Positions 34,861-43,074 of a stretch of 64,000 nucleotides of DNA are shown here, one piece after another. The notes under the pieces were generated by a model. The model searched no databases and was not told the DNA's origin. It saw only the letters and a list, made by a program, of their open reading frames with translations. The stretch is from Streptomyces sp. NRRL F-5123 (GTDB taxonomy: Bacteria > Actinomycetota > Actinomycetes > Streptomycetales > Streptomycetaceae), in assembly GCF_000721495.1 (NCBI RefSeq), contig NZ_JOHY01000015.1:57289-121288 (forward strand). The letters run 5' to 3'. The stretch's first letter is position 1. The number at the start of each line of letters is the position of its first letter. Made by a program: the position numbers and the translations under genes.

Positions 34861-35441
34861 GTGTCCAAGACGTCGTGGGGGCCGATGCGGGAGAGTTCGG
34901 TACCGTCGGGTGCGAGAGCCACGATGACGGGACGAGCGCGGTCGGCGTGGGAGGACTTCCAGGCGGCGATGAGCTTGCGCTGCTGGGGAGCGTCGACTCG
35001 GCGGTTGCCGATGAGGACGTGGCTCACGTCCTGCCCGAGGTGGACTTCGACGCAGCCGATCCACGGGGCCGTGGCGATGGAATGCGGCGGGTCAAGGCGC
35101 CGGGTGAGGCTGAGCGCGCCCCCGCCACCGCGGACCTCGATCACGTCCACGCCGGCGGGATCGCTCGGCGAGCCGATGCCACCGCCCACGTAGCTCCACT
35201 GCTCGTCATACCACTCCAGAAGCGCGGTGTGCTCTCGCGCCCGCGGGGACTTCGGACGCCACACGACCCACACCGCTCCGACGCCCCCGGCGGTGTCGAC
35301 ATCAGCCGACACGACCGTCAGAACGCGTCGCGGCACCCATCGCGGCTGCAACGCCGCACCCTTCAGCACGCGCCGCACCACGCCCGGCAGAAGGGTCTCC
35401 ACCGTGCGCTCCCCCCACCCTTCTGCTCCCCACGGCCACAT
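34827..35441 (-). CDS. Hypothetical protein, no recognised family
   Basis: About 204 aa if started at ATG 35441. An in-frame GTG at 35495 and upstream frames up to 35642 are alternatives; none has a clear ribosome binding site, and the part upstream of 35490 is AT-rich and looks non-coding. The sequence is tryptophan-rich (WPWGAEGWGERTVETLLPG, VGAVWVVWRPKSPRAREH, EWYDEQWSYVGGGIG) and ends with VIVALAPDGTELSRIGPHDV, ...TWARLREEL. Codon use is typical of a real gene. No signal peptide or membrane span. Its 3' end overlaps the IS630 relic by 34 nt, so the insertion ended in or next to this gene. Confidence 0.55.
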   Translation of the reverse strand: MWPWGAEGWGERTVETLLPGVVRRVLKGAALQPRWVPRRVLTVVSADVDTAGGVGAVWVVWRPKSPRAREHTALLEWYDEQWSYVGGGIGSPSDPAGVDVIEVRGGGGALSLTRRLDPPHSIATAPWIGCVEVHLGQDVSHVLIGNRRVDAPQQRKLIAAWKSSHADRARPVIVALAPDGTELSRIGPHDVLDTHTWARLREEL

Positions 35442-35693
35442 ACAACTGCGGTACCCGGTGCGCCAGGACCTCAAGCCCGGACGACCCGACAGCACGAGTT
35501 CAAATTCAGTAGCAGAGGGATGTGTCTGCCGCGTCAACAAGAGGGCAATGAATCGGTAATTACAGATGCCCGCAGTGGCGATCTCTTTGCCGTTGAGTAA
35601 ATACTTACGTGCACTCGCCAGTAGGATGCATTCCTGCTGCAAGGATCATTCCGCCATGCATTTTTGAGTGGTTCTCGAAAGGAATTTGCGGAA

Positions 35694-38051
35694 TTGAAGA
35701 CCTTCAGCAGTGGGACACCGGCGCCTCAGGGTGCCCGCCGTTCCCCGGGGCGGTCGGCCATGATCGCGGTGGTCGCGGCCGCCGCCCTCGGGGTCGGGTT
35801 ACTGCCCGGTGCGGCCGTCGCCTCGGCGCTGGCCGGACCGGGTGCGGCGCCGCGGCAGGTCGTGGCGGAGCCACGCCCCGGCGCCGCGTTCGTCCCGCTC
35901 TCACCCGCGCAGCGCAGCCAGGCGCTCGACGAGGCCGCCGACGCGGCGCCCGCGACCGCGCGTTCGCTGAAGCTGGGCGCGCGGGACAATCTCATACCGA
36001 AGGACGTCCTCGAGGACGCCGACGGGACCGTCCACACCCGCTACGAGCGGACGTACGACGGACTACCCGTCATCGGCGGCGACCTGGTGGTCCACGAGCG
36101 GGCCGGCGTCCGCACCACCACCTACGCCTCGACGGCGGAGCTGACCGTACCCACGACCAAGGCCGGCGTCCCGGCGGCCGAGGCCAGGAAGTCGGCCCTG
36201 GGCAAGGCCAAGGCCAAGGGCACCGGCAAGGGCGTCTCGGACACCGCACCGCGGCTGGTCGTCTGGGCGCAGGGCGGAAAGCCGACGCTGGCCTGGGAGT
36301 CCGTCGTCAGCGGAGTGCGGCAGGACGGTTCCCCGAGCGAGCTGCAGGTCGTGACCGACGCCGCCAGCGGTGACGTCCTCGTCACCGCCGAGCAGGTCGA
36401 GTCCGCGGTCGGCAACAGCCAGCACAGCGGGCAGGTCGGGATCGGCAGCACCCAGCAGGCCGACGGCAGCCACACCCTGACCGACCCCCAGCACAACGGC
36501 CACCGGACGCTGGACGCGACCACCGACTTCAGGGGAGTGCCGTTCACCGACAGCGACGACGTGTGGGGGGACGGCACCGCCGCAAACCCCCAGACCGCAG
36601 CGGTGGACGCGGCCTACGGCGCCCAGACCACCTGGGACTTCTACCACGACCGCTTCGGCCGCAACGGCATAGCCAACGACGGCCGCGGCAGCTACTCCCG
36701 GGTTCACTACGAGGCGCAGGCCGGGGTCCCGCTGGCCAACGCCAACTGGCAGGACAGCTGCTTCTGCATGAGCTACGGCGACGGCCTGAACGGACAGCAT
36801 CCGGTGACGTCCCTGGACATCGCCGCCCACGAGATGGCGCACGGCGTCACCTACAGCACGGCCAACCTGGCCGGCACCGGTGAGTCGGTCGCCCTCAACG
36901 AGGCGATCAGCGACATGATGGCCGCCGCCGTCGAGTTCTACGCCAACAACCCGCACGACATCCCCGACTACACCATGGCCGAGCTGGACGACCTGCACGG
37001 TGACGGCAAGCCCATCCGCTACATGGACCTCCCGTCCAAGGCGGGTGTCAGCGCGGTCGGCTACGCTCCCCTGGACTACTGGCAGCCGGGTAGCAAGCAG
37101 CTCGAGGCGCACATGGCAGCCGGTGTGGGGGACCACTTCTTCTACCTGCTCGCCGAGGGCAGCGGCCAGAAGACCATCAACGGTGTGGCCTACGACAGCC
37201 CCACGTACGACGGGCTGCCGGTGACGGGCATCGGGCTGGCCGGCGCCACGAACGTCGTCTACCGCGCGCTGACCGTCTACATGACCAGTACGACCGACTA
37301 CGCCGACGCCAGGGCCGCCACCCTGCAGGCCGCCTCCGACCTCTACGGCCCGCTCAGCGACGCCTACGAATCGGTCGCCAACGCATGGGCGGGCGTCAAC
37401 GTCGGGCTCCGGTACGTCAACCACATCGCCGTCAAGGCGCTGCCCACCGAGCCGGTGGCGCTGGACCAGCTGGTCAGCCGACAGATCGTGGCGACGAGCA
37501 CCCGGCCCGGTCCGCTGACGTACGCGGCCGCCAACCTGCCGAAAGGTCTGTCGATCGACTCCGCCACCGGTCTGATCACCGGTACGCCGACGGCGGTCGG
37601 TGACAACCAGACCACCATCACCATCACGTCGTCGGCCGGGGACGTCCGGACGATCCCGGTGATCTGGACCGTTCTCCAGTCCGGCGGGGACTTCTTCGTC
37701 AATCCGACCACGTACACCATCCCCAAGGGGCGCACCACGCAGTCCCCGCTGGTCGTCACGGGGAGGACGGGGAACGCCTCCAGCGATCTGCAGGTCACGG
37801 TGGACCTCGACCACGGGTTCAGCAACGCCCAGGTGCTCGACCTGATCGCCCCGGACGGCACGGTCATCCCGGTGAAGCCCTGGGGGCCCTGGGTGCTGAC
37901 GCCCGAGCTGCACGAGACCTACACCGTCGACGCCTCGGCCGTAGCGGCGAACGGCACATGGGCGCTGCGGGTCACCGACGGCACTCCGGGCATGTACGAC
38001 ATCCCCGAGGGCCATCTCCAGCGCTGGAGCCTCACCTTCCCGACCGCGTGA
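35694..38051 (+). CDS. Secreted M4-family (thermolysin-like) metallopeptidase with P/Homo B-type C-terminus
   Basis: About 785 aa. I place the start at TTG 35694 (GAAAGGA upstream); TTG 35664 is possible. Signal: RRSPGRSAMIAVVAAAALGV to VASA. Residues about 60-240 are an FTP/PepSY propeptide (HTRYERTYDGLPVIGGDLVV). The catalytic domain has the zinc motif HEMAH (about 379-383) in SLDIAAHEMAHGVTYSTA and the third ligand Glu in NEAISDMMAA (about residue 403). The segment VYRALTVYMTSTTDYADARA lies near the end of the C-terminal helical domain, with GDHFFYLLAEG earlier. After it comes a putative Ig-type domain (GPLTYAAANLPKGLSIDSAT) and a P/Homo B-like beta domain (DLQVTVDLDHGFSNAQVLDL). It is an extracellular endopeptidase that should self-process. 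Confidence 0.9.
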   Translation: MKTFSSGTPAPQGARRSPGRSAMIAVVAAAALGVGLLPGAAVASALAGPGAAPRQVVAEPRPGAAFVPLSPAQRSQALDEAADAAPATARSLKLGARDNLIPKDVLEDADGTVHTRYERTYDGLPVIGGDLVVHERAGVRTTTYASTAELTVPTTKAGVPAAEARKSALGKAKAKGTGKGVSDTAPRLVVWAQGGKPTLAWESVVSGVRQDGSPSELQVVTDAASGDVLVTAEQVESAVGNSQHSGQVGIGSTQQADGSHTLTDPQHNGHRTLDATTDFRGVPFTDSDDVWGDGTAANPQTAAVDAAYGAQTTWDFYHDRFGRNGIANDGRGSYSRVHYEAQAGVPLANANWQDSCFCMSYGDGLNGQHPVTSLDIAAHEMAHGVTYSTANLAGTGESVALNEAISDMMAAAVEFYANNPHDIPDYTMAELDDLHGDGKPIRYMDLPSKAGVSAVGYAPLDYWQPGSKQLEAHMAAGVGDHFFYLLAEGSGQKTINGVAYDSPTYDGLPVTGIGLAGATNVVYRALTVYMTSTTDYADARAATLQAASDLYGPLSDAYESVANAWAGVNVGLRYVNHIAVKALPTEPVALDQLVSRQIVATSTRPGPLTYAAANLPKGLSIDSATGLITGTPTAVGDNQTTITITSSAGDVRTIPVIWTVLQSGGDFFVNPTTYTIPKGRTTQSPLVVTGRTGNASSDLQVTVDLDHGFSNAQVLDLIAPDGTVIPVKPWGPWVLTPELHETYTVDASAVAANGTWALRVTDGTPGMYDIPEGHLQRWSLTFPTA

Positions 38052-38067
38052 CCGTTTGATCCGTCTG

Positions 38068-38096
38068 CCCGGTCCGATCGACCCGATCGGACCGGG
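38068..38096 (+). terminator. Hairpin after the M4 peptidase gene
   Basis: Perfect 13-bp stem CCCGGTCCGATCG with a 3-nt loop, beginning 17 nt after the stop codon. Confidence 0.7.
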
Positions 38097-38337
38097 CTCC
38101 GCCGCGAAGGGTTGCCTGAAAGAGGTATCGCGCGGGTTCAGGGTCGATTCCCTGGTCAGCCGGCGGCTCATCAAGTCGACCATCGCCGGCTTGGTCATGG
38201 CCGTCGTGAATCTCGTCGCCGTCTACACCAAAATCACATCCGTTGTCACGAACGATGATCGGTTGCATCCGAAGGCAGATCTCCCGACCTTCCCGCGGAG
38301 AGAAAGGTACTGGAACCGTTCCTCGAAGGTTTTGCCT

Positions 38338-39318
38338 TTAGACGTTGGGGACCTGCAGCTCGTCCCAACTGGTCTTGCCGGGGATGCCGTTGGCATCGTC
38401 ACCTGCGAGGCCGAGTTTCTGCTGCCAGGCGGCGTAGGACTTCACGTCGCCCGGGCCCCATACGTCGGCGTCGGCGCTCGACTGGTACCGGTTGCAGTCT
38501 TCGGCGACGAGCCGCTGGTGCATTGCGGCGATGATCGGCGATTTCTGTCCGGTGTGGAAGAACGACGCACCAGGGAACGGCTCGAAGGCGGCGGGGCCGC
38601 CACCTGACTGGTAGGCGGTCAGTGCCCTGTTCGATGGTGAGCGGCGTTGCTTGAAGACCGTCTGCACGCGGGCGTCGGTGCGTGGCAGTTTGCTGTGGCC
38701 GCTGAGAATGGCCCCAGGAATTTCGTAGTTGTAAACGACTTCGTCGCTTGCGGCCTCAACCGACACCGCCTGACCGGAAAGGACCTGACGGACTCCGGAG
38801 TAGCTCGTACGCAGTTCGCGGTCGAAATAATCCAGCTGGGCATCCATGTTGGACAGGACATCCGTCCCGAGCGCAACTCCGTTGTAAACGTGCCTGAAAA
38901 GCCCCGACCTCCGGGAGGGTGACGTCCACTGGGCGAGGCCGACGCCGGGTAGCTTGGGCCCCTGATCAGGTGGTTTCCGATCCATGATTTGGACAGCTGT
39001 GAAATTCGTGGTCACTCCGGCGAAGTTCTTCGCTCGCATCGGGGTGGACGGCGAGCTGCCCTCGATGCGATTCGGCAGAACAGCCGACTCTGCCCACAAG
39101 TTCCCGACGATCCCGGCGGCACCTGCGGGCGGATAACCGTACCGGTCGACGAGTTGCCTCATGCAGTAAAGCATGCGGTCGTCGTTTCCGACCTTTGTCC
39201 AGTCGCCGGCCGACGGAACCACCGCGACCGCGGCGGGCGCGTTTCCCGGTCCGTGACCGGGGAAGTCGGCATCGGCTGGAGGAGGTCCTGCTTCGATGTT
39301 CGGAGATTTTCCGTTCAT
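38338..39318 (-). CDS. Phage-tail-type lysozyme domain protein
   Basis: A 326-aa protein without a signal peptide. After a Pro/Ala-rich start, the region about 45-210 matches the phage tail lysozyme fold (Phage_lysozyme2-like): RMLYCMRQLVDRYGYPPAGA, AGIVGNLWAESAVLPNRIEG (with the Glu as likely catalytic acid), LPGVGLAQWTSPSRRSGL, and QLDYFDRELRTSYSGVRQVL. The C-terminal 80 residues (DADVWGPGDVKSYAAWQQKL, DDANGIPGKTSWDELQVP) look like a peptidoglycan-binding module of the type found in Streptomyces secreted proteins. It stands alone with no other tail genes. It may be a released effector or a remnant of a contractile-injection or prophage locus. GC content is somewhat lower than its neighbours. 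Confidence 0.75.
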   Translation of the reverse strand: MNGKSPNIEAGPPPADADFPGHGPGNAPAAVAVVPSAGDWTKVGNDDRMLYCMRQLVDRYGYPPAGAAGIVGNLWAESAVLPNRIEGSSPSTPMRAKNFAGVTTNFTAVQIMDRKPPDQGPKLPGVGLAQWTSPSRRSGLFRHVYNGVALGTDVLSNMDAQLDYFDRELRTSYSGVRQVLSGQAVSVEAASDEVVYNYEIPGAILSGHSKLPRTDARVQTVFKQRRSPSNRALTAYQSGGGPAAFEPFPGASFFHTGQKSPIIAAMHQRLVAEDCNRYQSSADADVWGPGDVKSYAAWQQKLGLAGDDANGIPGKTSWDELQVPNV

Positions 39319-39570
39319 TTCAGGCTCCTCACGCGAAGCCCGCTTCGCCCGTCGCGAGGGCGCACGGCGTCCACCACGGCTGGAGAAGCCGGGTAAGGGG
39401 GACAGGGAGATGCTTGTCCAGGTGTGAACCGCTGCCGCCGGTGGCGATTGCCCCGGTCCTGTTCAAAGCCCAACCTGAGTTCATCGTACTGCGATGCACC
39501 GCAGCTCGCCCTGCATCACATTACGCGGCCATCGGGTAACCGAACGAGGCCGCCAGGCAGGTCCCGCAGT
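39319..39570. other. Spacer upstream of the lysozyme gene
   Basis: No gene seen. It should contain the promoter of the leftward lysozyme gene near 39330-39400 and the degraded left part of the IS701 relic. Confidence 0.35.
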
Positions 39571-39987
39571 GCAGGAGCGAAGGGTCCCCGCTGCTACGAC
39601 CGGGCCTGGGTCGCCACCCACGCCGGCGGCCTCCGGCACCTGCTGATCCGCCGCAACCCCGCCACCGGCGAGCTCGCCTTCTACCTCTGCTGGTCCCCAC
39701 AACAAGTGTCCCCGGCCGAGCTGGTCCGGGTCGCCGGCATCAGGCGGTGCATCGAAGCGTGTTTCCAGTCGGCGAAAGGCCAGGTAGGCCTGGACCACTG
39801 CCAGGTCCGCCACTGGACCGCCCGGCACCGGCACATCACCCTGGCCGTGCTCGCCCTGGCCATTCTCACCGCCCCGGCTGCCGACGCGGCGCCGGGCGGG
39901 CACGCCGTCACCGCGGCCCTCATCGGCATCAGCCTCACCGGAGGAACCGTCCGAGCCTGGTCGTTGCATTGGGCGCGATCCTCCTGA
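39571..39987 (+). pseudogene. IS701-family transposase C-terminal relic
   Basis: The frame reads AGAKGPRCYDRAWVATHAGG, LRHLLIRRNPATGELAFYLC, SPAELVRVAGIRRCIEACFQ, SAKGQVGLDHCQVRHWTARH, RHITLAVLALAIL. This is the C-terminal third of IS701-type transposases, including the E of (R/W)xIEExFxxAKGxVGLDxYxVRxW. Here the E is in RRCIEACF. The N-terminal two thirds with the two catalytic Asp are absent, as is the extreme C-terminus. Confidence 0.75.
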
Positions 39988-40115
39988 TCTGATGAACAGC
40001 GGCCACGTGATCATGCAGCTTTCCCCTACCACCAGCAGATCCTTCTCCGCGCAGTCCTGGCAGTCGCCGTCGTCACAGACCGGCTGCGCGCACGCCCCGA
40101 CGAAAGGAAACAACG

Positions 40116-40373
40116 ATGACACGCACGCTGACCCGATTCGCCGCTCTGCGGGCGCCGATCGACGGCGCGGCCGCAGCCCCTGCCACCGCCCGCTCCGCGG
40201 CCCTGACCACACACGCCTTCGCCCCGGCAGGCGAGATCGCGGCAACCACGCTCAGCGCCCACCCCGACACCACGAATACCTCGGCCAACCCGCTCAACCC
40301 CGTGCCCATCGGCTCCTCGCTGACGCCAGACGCCGCAGGGCTCAATGGCGCAGCCACGACGGACCGGGGGTAG
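40116..40373 (+). CDS. Small Ala/Thr-rich protein, possibly a secreted-protein remnant
   Basis: 85 aa. ATG 40116 is preceded by GAAAGGA with a 7-nt spacer, an excellent site. The N-terminus (MTRTLTRFAALRAPIDGAAA) resembles a signal peptide in which hydrophobic residues have been replaced. The rest (LTTHAFAPAGEIAATTLSAH) has no recognisable domain. It stops 4 nt before the GTG of the SMP-30 gene, so the two may be translated together. It may be the truncated start of a secreted enzyme, or a small real protein. Confidence 0.35.
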   Translation: MTRTLTRFAALRAPIDGAAAAPATARSAALTTHAFAPAGEIAATTLSAHPDTTNTSANPLNPVPIGSSLTPDAAGLNGAATTDRG

Positions 40374-40377
40374 CGGC

Positions 40378-41280
40378 GTGCGTACCTACCCGGCCGGCCC
40401 GTGCACGGAAGACCGGGCCCACCACGCGGAGGGGCCGGTGTGGGACCACACCCGATCAGAGCTGATCTGGGTCGACGTCTACCGCGGACTGATCCACAGC
40501 GCGCGGTGGAACCCCCGCGCCCGGGAGTTGCACCTGGAACGTACCTACCACGCGGGCCAAGCGGTCGCCGCCGTGGTCCCGTGCACGGACGCCGGCCAAG
40601 GCTGGATCGTAGCCACCGAATTCGGTTTCTCCCGGCTGCGCTCCGACGGCACGTTCCAGACCCTCACCGAACCTGAGCGCGAGCGGCAGCCCGCTACCCG
40701 GATGAATGACGGCAAGTGCGATCCGCGGGGGCGGTTTTGGGCGGGCAGCATGGCTCACGACCGCACCCCCGGTGCCGGCACCCTGCACTGCTTGGCGGGC
40801 GACGTCAGCACTCCCGTGCTCGAGCAGGTCACCATCTCCAACGGCATGGCCTGGACAGGTCCCGACGAATTCCTGTACATCGACACGCCCACCCAGCGAG
40901 TTGATCGTCTCCGCGTTGCCGCAGACGGACGCATTGCCGCGCAGGAGACCGCGTTCGTCATCGCACCCGGTGCAGGCGCGCCGGACGGCATGACCATTGA
41001 CCAGGAGGGCTGTGTGTGGATCGCCATGTGGGGAGCAGGCGCCGTCCTGCGCTTCACACAGAGCGGCGAAGTCGTCGGACGGATCGACCTGCCCGCACAG
41101 CAGGTGAGCAGTTGCTGCTTCGGCGGTCCGGACCTGCAGACTCTGTTCATCACCACATCGCAGGAGGACTACAGCCCCCGCCGAATCGCGGAGGAACCGG
41201 ACGCGGGACGGCTGTTCGCAGCCGACGTGGACATCCCGGGACGACCTGCCGACTTCTACGTGTCCGGCGTTGCGAGTTGA
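40378..41280 (+). CDS. SMP-30/gluconolactonase-family lactonase
   Basis: 300 aa from GTG 40378. This is a six-bladed beta-propeller lactonase. Metal-site motifs are the E in HHAEGPVWDHTRSELIWVDV, N-D in ATRMNDGKCDPRGRFWAGSM, the N in TISNGMAWTGPDEF, and the D in GAPDGMTIDQEGCVWIAMWG. DTPTQRVDRLRV is the usual repeat after the YxxDT motif. Enzymes of this family open sugar-acid lactones (glucono-, xylono- or arabinono-lactone). With the IlvD dehydratase and FAH-type dehydratase at 48.7-51.7 kb it would supply step two of a non-phosphorylating pentose pathway. It is not in the same operon as those genes, so the link is inferred. Confidence 0.85.
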   Translation: MRTYPAGPCTEDRAHHAEGPVWDHTRSELIWVDVYRGLIHSARWNPRARELHLERTYHAGQAVAAVVPCTDAGQGWIVATEFGFSRLRSDGTFQTLTEPERERQPATRMNDGKCDPRGRFWAGSMAHDRTPGAGTLHCLAGDVSTPVLEQVTISNGMAWTGPDEFLYIDTPTQRVDRLRVAADGRIAAQETAFVIAPGAGAPDGMTIDQEGCVWIAMWGAGAVLRFTQSGEVVGRIDLPAQQVSSCCFGGPDLQTLFITTSQEDYSPRRIAEEPDAGRLFAADVDIPGRPADFYVSGVAS

Positions 41281-41561
41281 ACAGAGCCGCACCATGGAAC
41301 AACCGACCGCAGCGCGCCCACCGAGGCCGCGCTGCTCGGCTGCGGAGCCGTGGCGCAGATCGCGGCGCGGGACGTGCAGCCCGCCGCCATCCGCGACGGC
41401 GCAGCGCCGAACCGGCACACCTACGGGATCAACCCGACCAGGAAACCGCTTCTGGCCCGTCGAGGCCTCCAGACCCTCGCCTCCAACTCACGGCGGCCCG
41501 CGCGCAAGACACCCCTGAGTGGATCGCCGGCCCCGTCCGAAGGGTCGCCACCTGCGATTGC

Positions 41562-42587
41562 CTACGCGGTGAGGTCTCGTCCCCGGGGCGGTGCCGTTGA
41601 GGCGCGTACCACCAGTTCGGTGGCGAGTTCGATGTGGTGGGACTCGACCTTGCCTCCGTTCACCAGCCGGAGGGCGGTACGGAGGGCGGCACCGCCCATC
41701 TCCCTCAACGGCTGGCGCACGGTGGTCAGTGGCGGTGATGCCATCCGAGCGATGTCCGTGTCGTCGAAGCCGACCACGCTCAGGTCTTCCGGGATGCGCA
41801 GGCCCCGGGCGCGGGCAGCCTCGATGACACCGAGGGCGATCTCGTCGTTGCCGGTGAAGATCGCCGTCGGTGGTTCCTCCAGGTCCAGTAGTGCCGAGGC
41901 GCCGAGCAGGCCGGTCTCGTACGTGAATTCTCCGGGCCGGACGTAGGCGTCGGGTACACGCGCTCCTTCCGCCTCCATGGCGGCGCGATAGCCGTGCATG
42001 CGTGCTTGGTTGCACACGGCCATGGCCGGTCCGCCGAGATAGGCGACACGGCGGTGGCCGAGGGAGAGCAGGTGCCGGGTCGCAGCCAGGCCACCGGAGA
42101 AGTTGGTCGCCCCGACGCTGTGGACCCGGCTGTCGGGCAGGTGCAGCGGGTCCAGCACAACCATGGGCAGCCCGGCCCGGGCCAGCTCCTTCAGGTGCTC
42201 GGCGGTGTAGACGCTGGTGACCACGATGAGGGCGCGGCGTCCGGCTGAGACGAGATCCCGTGCCCAGTGCGGGGTGCGGGATGCCTTGCTGATCACCACC
42301 GAGGCCCCTGCCTCGGCGGCGGAGTCGATGATGCCTTCCAGGGCCCGGGCCACGTAGGACTTGACCTCGCCCTGGAACTGCACCTCGATGATCGGGCTCT
42401 CCAGGGCTTCGGTGTGGCGGAACACCGGTGCGAGGTACTCGTGCTGGTACAGCAGTTCCTGCACCCGGGCGCGGGTCTGCGCCGCCACGTCACCGCGACC
42501 GTTGACCACTTTGGACACGGTGGCGACGGAGACCCCAGCTGCTTGGGCGATGTCAGCCAAAGTGGCACGCCTGGCGTTCGGTGGCAT
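41562..42587 (-). CDS. bxlR: LacI-family repressor of the xylobiose locus
   Basis: 341 aa. N-terminal HTH (residues about 8-30): ATLADIAQAAGVSVATVSKV, then hinge VNGRGDVAAQTRARV. The periplasmic-binding-like effector domain includes GLAATRHLLSLGHRRVAYLG and TAIFTGNDEIALGVIEAARA. It is divergent from a solute-binding protein, two permeases and a GH3 enzyme, the same arrangement as bxlR-bxlEFGA of Streptomyces thermoviolaceus, where xylobiose relieves repression. Two perfect CGAAA-N3-TTTCG sites lie in the 487-nt gap. The gene symbol is by synteny and family. Confidence 0.85.
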   Translation of the reverse strand: MPPNARRATLADIAQAAGVSVATVSKVVNGRGDVAAQTRARVQELLYQHEYLAPVFRHTEALESPIIEVQFQGEVKSYVARALEGIIDSAAEAGASVVISKASRTPHWARDLVSAGRRALIVVTSVYTAEHLKELARAGLPMVVLDPLHLPDSRVHSVGATNFSGGLAATRHLLSLGHRRVAYLGGPAMAVCNQARMHGYRAAMEAEGARVPDAYVRPGEFTYETGLLGASALLDLEEPPTAIFTGNDEIALGVIEAARARGLRIPEDLSVVGFDDTDIARMASPPLTTVRQPLREMGGAALRTALRLVNGGKVESHHIELATELVVRASTAPPRGRDLTA

Positions 42588-43074
42588 CGGTTCCTCTCAG
42601 CTGTACGTCCACCGGTGTGGTGAGCCGTCGGCCACGGCCGGTCACTCGGGTGGGCCCGCCCAACCGTACGGCAACCGGCAGGGAGCGCGGAGACAGGGAG
42701 TCGCACCCGCGGCCTGCCGCGGGCCGGAGTCGGCCGACACGCCGGCCGTCGTCGCCGGCGCCGGCGTCGCGGCCAGGAGGTCGTCGACCTCGTCCGTCAC
42801 CGGCAGTGAACCAACCACGGTCATCGCATACCCACTCTGTCGTGCTCTCACCTTCGATGTTTCGAAAACCTTTCGATCCCTTCCGGGCCCCGTGAGCGCC
42901 GTGATGACTTGATGTTACCCGGAGTTGACGGGTACTCAGCGGCGTGCTGCCCATCCCTTGACACGACATCACTTCGAAATCTAACGTGCACTCACGGAAA
43001 AGTCAGCCGGTGGTTTCGAAACGTTTTCGGCATGATCTCTGAGACGCCGGTGGCCCTCGAGTGCGGAGAACACC
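42588..43074. promoter_or_regulatory. bxlR-bxlE divergent control region with LacI-type operators
   Basis: Two sites share CGAAA-N3-TTTCG: 42863-42875 (CGAAA ACC TTTCG, extended to TCGAAA/TTTCGA) and 43017-43029 (CGAAA CGT TTTCG). The second is 46 nt before the bxlE ATG, in the core promoter zone. A half site CGAAA is at 42975. The published operator of BxlR in S. thermoviolaceus is, as I recall, also built from CGAA and TTCG repeats. AT content rises around 42900-43030, as expected for promoters. Confidence 0.6.

Noticed and set aside
41281..41561. A frame with LLGCGAVAQIAARD resembling a dehydrogenase start
   Set aside because: Only one GxGxxA-like stretch with no further Rossmann motifs; not enough to call a gene or relic.
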